37,790 bases of DNA. Origin: Catenulispora pinistramenti. Its GTDB lineage: Bacteria; Actinomycetota; Actinomycetes; Streptomycetales; Catenulisporaceae. The stretch covers positions 7 through 37,796 of the forward strand of contig NZ_JAAFYZ010000094.1 in the NCBI RefSeq assembly GCF_018274385.1. Reading direction: 5' to 3'. Positions 32,801 to 37,790 of this stretch are shown piece by piece. The translations under genes were made by a program, and so were the position numbers. Under the pieces are notes generated by a model. That model did not search any database. It saw nothing but the letters and a program-made list of their open reading frames with translations, and was not told the origin of the DNA. Each line of letters begins with the position of its first letter. The stretch's first letter is position 1.

Positions 32801-34043
32801 TGACGGCGCTGGTGCCGCCGGGGCCGGTGACGGTCACGTCGACGGTGCCGGCGGTCCCGGCCGGGGCCAGCGCGGTGCAGCTGGTGGCGGTGCAGGACAG
32901 GCCGGTGGCCGGGCCGTCGGCGCCGAAGGTGATCGCGGTGGCGCCGGACAGGCCGGTTCCGGTGATGGTGACCGGGGTGCCGGCCGCGGTCGGGCCGCTG
33001 CTCGGGCTGATGCCGGTGACGGCCGGTGCCGGCTGGTAGGCCAGGGCGATGCCGATGGGGCCGGCGCCGGTGGTCAGGGTGCCGGTGACGGTGGTTGTGG
33101 CGGTGTCGATGATCGACATTGTGTTGGAGTTCTGGTTGGCCACATAGACCAGCGCGCCGTCGTTGCCCAGTTCGACGTCCTCGGGGAAGGTGCCGGTGTG
33201 GATGGTGGTGGTGACGGCGTCGGCGACCAGGTCGATGACGATCACGTCGTTGCCGGACTGGCTGGAGACGTAGGCCATGGTGCCCGCGGCGTTCACGGCG
33301 ATGTGGGTCGTGGAGGTCGCGGTGGGGATGGTCGCGGTCAGGGTGTCGGTGGTCAGGTCGATGACGTCGAGGGTCTTGCTGCCGCTGGTGGTGACGTACA
33401 GCTTGGTGCCGTCAGGGCTCAGGGCTGGGAAGTCGGCGCCGGTCACGCCGGCGATGGTGGCGGTGATGGTCGCGGTGGCGGCGTCGATGACCCAGACGGT
33501 GTTGCTGCCGACCGCGTAGAGGGTGGACCCGTCTGGGCTGACGGCCAGACCGGTGTCGAAGTTCAGGCCGGTGACGGTGCTGACCACGGTGTTCGTGGAG
33601 GTGTCGATCACCGAGACGGTGCCGGAGACCAGGTTGGTGACGTAGGCGCGGGTGCCTGCCGGGTTGAGAATCACTGCGATCGGGGCCGTGCCGACTGCGA
33701 TGGTGGCGGTCACGGTCTCGGTCGCGGTGTCGATGACCGACACGTTGTTGCTGGACTGGTTGGTGACGTAGACCTGGGAGCCGTCCGGGGTGATCGCCGC
33801 CGCGTCGGGGCGGGTACCGACGGGGATGACAGCGGTGGTGGTGCCGGTGGAGGTGTTGATCACCGAGACGGTGTTGGCACTGGCGTTGGTGACGTAGGCA
33901 GTGGTCACTCCGGTTGGGGCGGCGTGCGCCGGGGCGGCCAGTGTCGCCAGGCCGGCCACGCTCAGGGCCGCGGTGGCGATCAGGGCCGTGAGTCGGCGGC
34001 GTAAGTGGGCGTGTCGTGGTCGGGCGCTGGTGGGTGAAGCCAT
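29880..34043 (-). CDS. Large secreted mosaic protein: YVTN propeller, eight IPT/TIG domains, RTX-like tail
   Basis: 1387 residues from ATG 34043, chosen because a G-rich ribosome site (AGGGGGG) lies eight bases upstream. A Sec signal (1-41, LTALIATAALSVAGLATLA, AHA cleavage) precedes a seven-bladed YVTN/YncE-type beta-propeller (about 45-345; blades begin AYVTN, VYVTN, AYVTN, LYAVG, LYVTT, AYVSS, VYVAN). Two IPT domains, a DUF11-like domain, six more IPT domains and a second DUF11-like domain follow. Each IPT has GTxVTITGTxLxGATAVTFG, and most carry a C-x4-C pair likely to form a disulfide. The C-terminal 110 residues have hemolysin-type repeats (GTTGNDVINA, GLGGNDTINAG, GSGNDTVTGG, GGTGTDTIHAG) that normally bind calcium. 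No sortase signal or membrane anchor is seen. Adhesion or a surface-binding role is inference. Confidence 0.9.
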   Translation of the reverse strand: MASPTSARPRHAHLRRRLTALIATAALSVAGLATLAAPAHAAPTGVTTAYVTNASANTVSVINTSTGTTTAVIPVGTRPDAAAITPDGSQVYVTNQSSNNVSVIDTATETVTATIAVGTAPIAVILNPAGTRAYVTNLVSGTVSVIDTSTNTVVSTVTGLNFDTGLAVSPDGSTLYAVGSNTVWVIDAATATITATIAGVTGADFPALSPDGTKLYVTTSGSKTLDVIDLTTDTLTATIPTATSTTHIAVNAAGTMAYVSSQSGNDVIVIDLVADAVTTTIHTGTFPEDVELGNDGALVYVANQNSNTMSIIDTATTTVTGTLTTGAGPIGIALAYQPAPAVTGISPSSGPTAAGTPVTITGTGLSGATAITFGADGPATGLSCTATSCTALAPAGTAGTVDVTVTGPGGTSAVSSADQYTYVAAPTVTGISPAGGPPSGGTTVTITGTDLSGATAVTFGGLGATGFACTATSCTATSPASTPGAVDVQVTTAGGVSAISSADQYTYGPYVTVAVTGSADPATTAGTPYTYTVTATNNGATPNFISTADLTLTGAAATITAASDSQGSTCTISGQDASCATSGIAIGATDTVTVTVTPTAPGTVTATATVNAFLFGTYTATDTTTITVPAPTVTGISPTAGPLSAGTPVTITGTNLTGATAVTFGADGPATAVTCTATTCTATAPAGSPGAVDVTVTTLGGTSATSSADTYTYTAAPTVTTVTPNAGPLAAGTLVTITGTGLSGATAVTFGTGNNATAVSCTATTCTVVAPAGAAGTVDVQVTTAGGTSAASAADRYTYDAVPTVTAVSPSAGPATGGTAVTITGTGLSGATGVTFGAGHPATVVSCTATSCTATAPAGTGTVDVQVTTPGGTSTTSTGDHFTYVAAPTVTGISPTAGPIAGGTVVTITGTNLTGATGITFGAGHNATAVSCTATTCTATTPAEAVGTVDVQVTTIGGTSTTNSTDQYTYDAVPTVSGINPTAGPLTAGTHVTITGTGLSGATSVTFGAGHLATAVSCTATTCTVTAPAGVTGTVDVQVTTPGGTSTTNTADKYTYTAPPTVTKISPTSGPSVGGTKVTITGTNLTGGTVAFGTVAATAVTCTATSCTATAPAQAPATVNVTVTTPGGTSATSTADQYTYNPSSDLAIALASNPDPAALGGYTTVTATITDLGPQAATITGAAIGFTGTGAAIIKAVPSQGTCTTDTAHRTVSCALGTVTTTTHATIAITMEPDATGTLTATGAVLGFPWDPNLANNAAVVNTTVANSHGCTITGTTGNDVINAHGHNVICGLGGNDTINAGTGGGSVYLGSGNDTVTGGSGTETIYGGTGTDTIHAGSGTNDIIYAGDYLYPGTGIPAATIDGGSGHTTCYATTADHLTNCAVIIH
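30620..33020. repeat. Tandem repeats of about 250 bp encoding IPT/TIG domains
   Basis: Eight related units of roughly 245-265 bp within the 29880-34043 gene, interrupted between the second and third by a DUF11-like segment (about 32160-32520). Long near-identical stretches (for instance around CCGGTGATGGTGACC) make the segment prone to recombination and to assembly collapse. Confidence 0.8.
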
Positions 34044-34539
34044 GGGCATATCCCCCCTCAAGGGTCCGTGCCGTCCCGGCCGGGCCCGGGAAGGGCCCTG
34101 GCAGATCCGTGGCGGCGCGGAAAACGCGCACGGAGGTAGGCCCAGACCGGGCCGGTCGTGTCGCCGGGTCGGTCAGGGCTGCGGGAAGGGGGTCTGCGTG
34201 GGAGCGGGGTCCAGGCGCCGGCAGGCCCTTCGCTTCAGAACGATCACCGGATGTGGTCGCCCGCGTACCTCGTGTTGTCGCCGTATCAGACTCCTGCGAG
34301 ACGGGCTGTGCGACAAGGGGCAGGAAACCCTGGAGGCCGCCCTGGCGAATGAGCGGCCATCGCCGCCGGCCGCATGCCCTGCCGGATCGAGCTACCGAAC
34401 GGCCCCTGCACGCGTTAACCGGAGAGCCGACGTGGCGAGGCGGGATCGGCCGCAGCCGGCCCGCGTCCGAACCACTCACCTGACGGGGCCTGAGGGTCCC
34501 GCCTGTGCCGGCTGCGCTGGTCGCTCGTTCCAAGTCCGA

Positions 34540-34869
34540 CGATGCGGCGAACGCCTCCTCGACGCTCGGATAGCACAGCAGCACCAGCGACAGCCTGGTT
34601 GTCTGCAGTAGTTTGCGCATCCTGGCCGTGGGTGCACACAGCCGTAGCCGGCCGCCCTGTTCAACGGTGCGACGGTGGATTCCGACCAGTGTCCCGAGCC
34701 CCGCACAGTCGCAGAAGCCGAGACCGGACAGATCGGCGGCCAGATGCGACCGGACCGCACCGTCCGACGGGCCCAGGCGGTCGGTCAGCAGGGGAGCAGT
34801 CGCGATGTCCAACTCACCGTTGAGGACGACGACCCATCCCGCGGCGTGTCTGTGGACGCCGACCTGCAA
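34540..34869 (-). pseudogene. STAS-domain (anti-sigma-factor antagonist-like) gene without a proper stop
   Basis: A STAS domain is clear over about 109 residues (VVVLNGELDIATAPLL, LAADLSGLGFCDCAGLGTLV, MRKLLQTTRL). The serine phosphorylated in SpoIIAA (DSSGLG) is absent; the segment reads DCAGLG. The frame does not end after the domain but stays open to 33412, through Arg/His-rich sequence that is another frame of the large surface-protein gene. The only upstream start is a TTG at 34869 with no ribosome site. Stops in the other frames at 34415 and 34476 would give normal lengths after a frameshift. A broken or frameshifted gene is most likely. Confidence 0.55.
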
Positions 34870-35339
34870 CGGGTCCGGCGGCGAGCCGCCGGGTCCGGAT
34901 AAGTGCGGGGGTTGATTCTGCAGGGTGGAGTTCCGGGATCGGACACGGCTGGCTCCAGAGGCTGGCGGGCGGCCTTACGTTTCCGGGGTCTGGGGAAACC
35001 GGTCCGGACCACCGGGCTCACCGCCAGGCCGAGGCTGGTGCTCGGCGGAGAACGGCTATGGCGCCCACTGCCGGGACCAGCGCCATACCCCCACCAGGAC
35101 AGACGACATCGGCGGCAGCGTGTGCTGCGACGTTCCCACGTGTAGGGGCCCCCGGCCACGGCGATACCGGCGACGATCGCGAGTTGGTTGACGGTGCGCA
35201 GAACACGCCGCTGAAGGATGCCGCGTGTTCTGCGGTGACGCCGACGGTGGTGGTGCGCCGGATGGGTGTCAGGCCAGGAAGCTGTCAGGCGAGAGATCAA
35301 CAGATACCTACAGCTCTGGTCGTCGCTTTGGCGTCGTGG
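34870..35339. other. Region without a supported gene
   Basis: About 470 bp between the STAS remnant and the alkyl sulfatase stop. Several short frames are open on both strands but none has a recognisable domain, a start with a ribosome site and coding-like composition together. One minus-strand frame has hydrophobic stretches (VNQLAIVAGIAVAGG) that might be a decayed membrane protein. I see no RNA gene or mobile element. Confidence 0.5.
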
Positions 35340-37379
35340 TCAGGGTGTCGTGACCGGGAACCAGAAGTCGAACACCTCCAGGCTGTCGGCGTACAGCTCG
35401 AAGGGTTCCAGCGTTCCGTGGCGGATGACCAGTTCGCCGCGGGCCAGCATTTCTGCCGGGCTGTAGCCGGGCTTGGCCAGCGCGAAGTTGTTCAACGCCG
35501 AGCGCGCGACGGTGTAGGACGCCTGCACGCGGTCGGTCATCAGGACCGGCCGGAACAGCTGCACGCTGTTGCGCAGCTCGATCGTGCACGCCTCGGTGTC
35601 GCCGGGTACCCCGTCGGTCACGGTGAACCCGAAGATGCGTGGCCGGTCGGCTTCCTTCACCGAGTTCAGGCGGATCCCCAGATAGTCGAACAGCATCGCC
35701 AGTGGCATCGCTGCGAGGGTGTCCTCGGTGATGGTCTCCGGTGCGGGGATGTTCACGCCGAGGCCGTCATCGCCGCCCAGGAGCGGCCGGTCCCGCAGTT
35801 CGCGTGCGCCGGCCAGGTAGAAGTTCCGCCACACGGCGCTCTCCGACTGGTAGCCCAGTTGTTCCAGGACGTCGGCTTCGATGTGCCGGGCGGCCTTGTC
35901 GCTGGGGTCGGCGAACACCAGGTGGCTGATCATCTCGGCGACCCAGCGGTAGTCTGCGGGGTCCTTGGCGTCGGCGAACTGTGCCGCGGCCATCTCCCGC
36001 ACCTTCGCCGCGCCGCCCATCGCCGCCACGTAGCGCGCGCCGGCCTGTTCCGGCGGCAGGGTGTGCAGGTGGGCGGCGTTGCCGTCGAACCAGCCCAGGT
36101 AGCGCTGGTAGACGGCCTTGGCGTTGTTGTTCACGGTGCCGTAGTAGCCGCGGTTGTACCACTTGTCGCGCAGGCCGGCGGGCATCTCCTCGTCGAGGCG
36201 TTCAGCGACCTCCAGCATGGTGAAGCCCTGGTTGGACAGCCGTAGCGCCTCATCGTTGAGCCACCGGTACAGGTCGGCCTGGCTGGTGAGGAACGAGGTG
36301 ATCGCGTCCGGCTGCTCCGGGGACACCCAGCGCGGCCAGAAGTGGCTGGCGAACATCACCTTGGCCCGCGCCCCGAACAAGTCGGCGGCCTCGTTGAGGT
36401 AGATCGACCAGGCTTTGCCGTCGCGGACCTGCGCTCCGCGCGGGCTGTAGAGGTTGTGCAGGGAGGCGTTGGCGTTCTCGGCCATGCACAGGGTGGCGAT
36501 GTCGGGCAGGTAGAAGTTCATCTCTGCCGGCGCTTCGGTGCCTGGGGTGAGCTGGAACTCGAACCGTACCGGTCCGAGCTTCACCACGGTGCCGGGGAGG
36601 CAGTCGGCGGGGCCGATGTCGCGGGTAGGCGCGAGTAGTCCGACGCGGCCGTTGGAGAGGGTTTTTCCCAGTCCGCCGTCGACCTGGCCGCGGGTTCCGC
36701 GGGCCAGCAGCGAGCCGTACATGTAGGTGGCGCGCCGGGACATCGCGTTGCCGGCGTAGACGTTTTCGCTGACGGCGTGCTGGAGGAAGCCCTCCGGCGC
36801 CACGATTTCGACATGGTCTTCGGGGGCGGGCACGCCGTCGGGGAACAGGCCGCGCACTCCGCCGTAGTGGTCGGTGTGCGAATGCGTGTAGATCACTGCG
36901 GCGACGTGGCGGTCCGCGCCGCGCTCGTCCCGGTACAGCTTCAGCGCCGCGGCTGCGGTCTCCTCGCTGACCAGCGGGTCCACGACGACGATGTCGTGGG
37001 AGGCGCCGGTGGGGTCTTCCAGGAAGCTGATGTCGGACAGGTCCATGCACCGCACCTGGTAGACCGCGTCCGGTACCACCTCGAACAGGCCGCTGTGCAT
37101 GTTCAGCAGCGCGTTGCGCCACAGGCTAGGGTTCACCGAGTCCGGTGCCGGGCCGTGCAGGAATTCCGAGTACGGTGCGAGGCTCCACACCGGGATCGGA
37201 CCGACGGGCCGGGAGATCGTGAAGTCCGGCGGAAGCTCCCGCAACTGGCCGCGCCGGGCGAAGACGGCCTCCTGGTCGGCGTCGACGGCGGGCACCTCCA
37301 CGAGACTGTTGATGTGCGCGGTCAGCGCGGTCGCGGGCTTGGGGCTGGTCGGGATGGCTGTCTTGCGCGGATGGGACAC
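35340..37379 (-). CDS. Alkyl sulfatase, metallo-beta-lactamase fold (SdsA1/BDS1 type)
   Basis: 679 residues from GTG 37379, which follows a near-perfect AAGGAGGAGG; the frame is open upstream but unsupported. Residues about 90-340 are a metallo-beta-lactamase domain with the di-zinc motif THSHTDH (165-171), the CMAENANAS segment expected to supply a zinc-ligand Glu, and ASHFWPRW. A helical dimerisation domain (WYNRGYYGTVNNNAKAVYQR) and an SCP2-like C-terminal domain follow, as in Pseudomonas SdsA1. Length matches the family (about 650-680). There is no signal peptide, so it is probably cytoplasmic. It would hydrolyse primary alkyl sulfates to alcohol and sulfate, for sulfur or carbon scavenging. 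Confidence 0.93.
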   Translation of the reverse strand: MSHPRKTAIPTSPKPATALTAHINSLVEVPAVDADQEAVFARRGQLRELPPDFTISRPVGPIPVWSLAPYSEFLHGPAPDSVNPSLWRNALLNMHSGLFEVVPDAVYQVRCMDLSDISFLEDPTGASHDIVVVDPLVSEETAAAALKLYRDERGADRHVAAVIYTHSHTDHYGGVRGLFPDGVPAPEDHVEIVAPEGFLQHAVSENVYAGNAMSRRATYMYGSLLARGTRGQVDGGLGKTLSNGRVGLLAPTRDIGPADCLPGTVVKLGPVRFEFQLTPGTEAPAEMNFYLPDIATLCMAENANASLHNLYSPRGAQVRDGKAWSIYLNEAADLFGARAKVMFASHFWPRWVSPEQPDAITSFLTSQADLYRWLNDEALRLSNQGFTMLEVAERLDEEMPAGLRDKWYNRGYYGTVNNNAKAVYQRYLGWFDGNAAHLHTLPPEQAGARYVAAMGGAAKVREMAAAQFADAKDPADYRWVAEMISHLVFADPSDKAARHIEADVLEQLGYQSESAVWRNFYLAGARELRDRPLLGGDDGLGVNIPAPETITEDTLAAMPLAMLFDYLGIRLNSVKEADRPRIFGFTVTDGVPGDTEACTIELRNSVQLFRPVLMTDRVQASYTVARSALNNFALAKPGYSPAEMLARGELVIRHGTLEPFELYADSLEVFDFWFPVTTP

Positions 37380-37427
37380 GGCGCCTCCTCCTTGGGAGAT
37401 GGCCAGTGAATGCCGTCGCACGAGAGT

Positions 37428-37475
37428 AACGATGAATTCGTTGATATGACTCGAATCAGGCCATGCGTGGCGCAT
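37428..37475 (-). promoter_or_regulatory. Two dyads upstream of the alkyl sulfatase gene
   Basis: AACGA-TGAAT-TCGTT (37428-37442) and ATGCG-TGG-CGCAT (37463-37475) are perfect short inverted repeats, 49-96 bp before the GTG start, in relatively AT-rich DNA. They are candidate promoter/operator sites. No regulator gene is adjacent in the window. Confidence 0.4.
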
Positions 37476-37690
37476 ATGAGAGTACTGTTTTACTTTGCGT
37501 AAGTCCATCGTTTCGACGAGTGATCACGCCCTGATCGCGCCGATCTGTGGCACCGGAACCGGGTGGACGGAGGTGGTCGAAAGCTATATCAGGGTTCGTA
37601 TTTCCTCGGGAAGGGGCATGGCCTGGTTCGGAGAGACTTCGGTGGGGGCCGGGCCCCGGCCGTACCGGATACAGGGGAAGGGACGTCCTT

Positions 37691-37790
37691 GTGAATCTGC
37701 AGGAGTTCAGCACACCCGGCACGTACACCGTCGCCGTGCCACCCGGCTCAACCGTGCTGGTGGAGGCCTGGGGAGCCGGTGGCACGGCGA
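37691..37790 (+). CDS. N-terminus of a glycine-rich/surface-type protein (3' truncated by window)
   Basis: The GTG at 37691 follows AAGGGA at good spacing. The first 33 codons read MNLQEFSTPGTYTVAVPPGS then VLVEAWGAGGTA, and the frame is open to the window end. The pattern of a short beta strand, PPGS, V-x-V-E-A-W-G-A-G-G is typical of the start of Gly-rich secreted or phage-tail-like proteins. It is too short to assign a function. Confidence 0.6.
   Translation, partial: MNLQEFSTPGTYTVAVPPGSTVLVEAWGAGGTA

Noticed and set aside
30620..33020. CRISPR or transposon repeats in the long repetitive stretch
   Set aside because: The roughly 250-bp units are in frame and encode IPT/TIG domains.
34785..35300. 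A 171-residue minus-strand frame in the gap before the alkyl sulfatase
   Set aside because: No domain, weak start, Arg/Pro/Ser-rich and overlapping the STAS frame; kept only as a possible decayed sequence.

Overview
The window is high-GC actinomycete DNA. GTG starts are frequent, secreted proteins carry Tat or Sec signals followed by Ser/Thr/Pro-rich linkers, and there are many TetR, GntR and Crp-type regulators, eukaryote-like kinase/phosphatase genes and large STAND NTPases. A Catenulispora- or Streptomyces-like organism fits, but genus is inference from style only. The first 14 bases match the end of the Tn5/Nextera transposon mosaic end, so the left edge is a sequencing-library remnant and not genome.

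Region 1 (15-9264), carbohydrate utilisation. A 5'-truncated secreted beta-helix protein converges on a two-gene operon encoding a GH64 beta-1,3-glucanase with a C-terminal CBM and a GH27 alpha-galactosidase-like enzyme with ricin-type lectin repeats. A Tat-exported GH28-like beta-helix enzyme is divergent from that operon, followed by a convergent GntR-HTH/LacI-domain regulator. A DasR-type (dre-like) operator lies in the probable GH64 promoter. A second operator type occurs both upstream of the GH28-like gene and at the start of the regulator gene, which suggests a local autoregulated switch.

Region 2 (9308-18320), a signalling/conflict-type operon. Eight minus-strand genes, most joined by 1-4 nt start/stop overlaps, encode in transcription order: a nucleotide-cyclase-homology protein, a small helical protein, a membrane PP2C phosphatase, a Hanks-type kinase with a C-terminal membrane helix, a vWA (TerY-like) protein, a membrane-anchored low-complexity protein, a transmembrane STAND NTPase and a 90-residue protein. 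Kinase, PP2C and vWA form the TerY-P triad. Two short beta-type motifs recur at the termini of the STAND protein, the 90-residue protein, the cyclase-like protein and the small helical protein, and look like assembly tags. A divergent Crp/Fnr gene has a palindrome just before its start. This is the best candidate for an undescribed system in the window.

Region 3 (18542-23675) holds an XRE/NB-ARC/TPR protein with 120-bp coding repeats, a TetR gene with twin operators facing a truncated SDR remnant, and a divergent hemerythrin/TetR pair.

Region 4 (about 23983 to at least 29585) is an integrated element. It abuts a 3' half of tRNA-Lys(CTT) with its terminator, then an ordered array of paired TGGWCCA boxes, a tyrosine integrase, and cargo: a HEPN-motif protein, an unknown protein, a small Cys/His-motif protein and a PD-(D/E)XK nuclease-like protein. 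The right end was not found.

Region 5 (29817-37790) holds a 1387-residue secreted YVTN-propeller/IPT/RTX-like mosaic protein, a STAS-domain gene lacking its stop, an alkyl sulfatase, and the first codons of a plus-strand gene running off the window.
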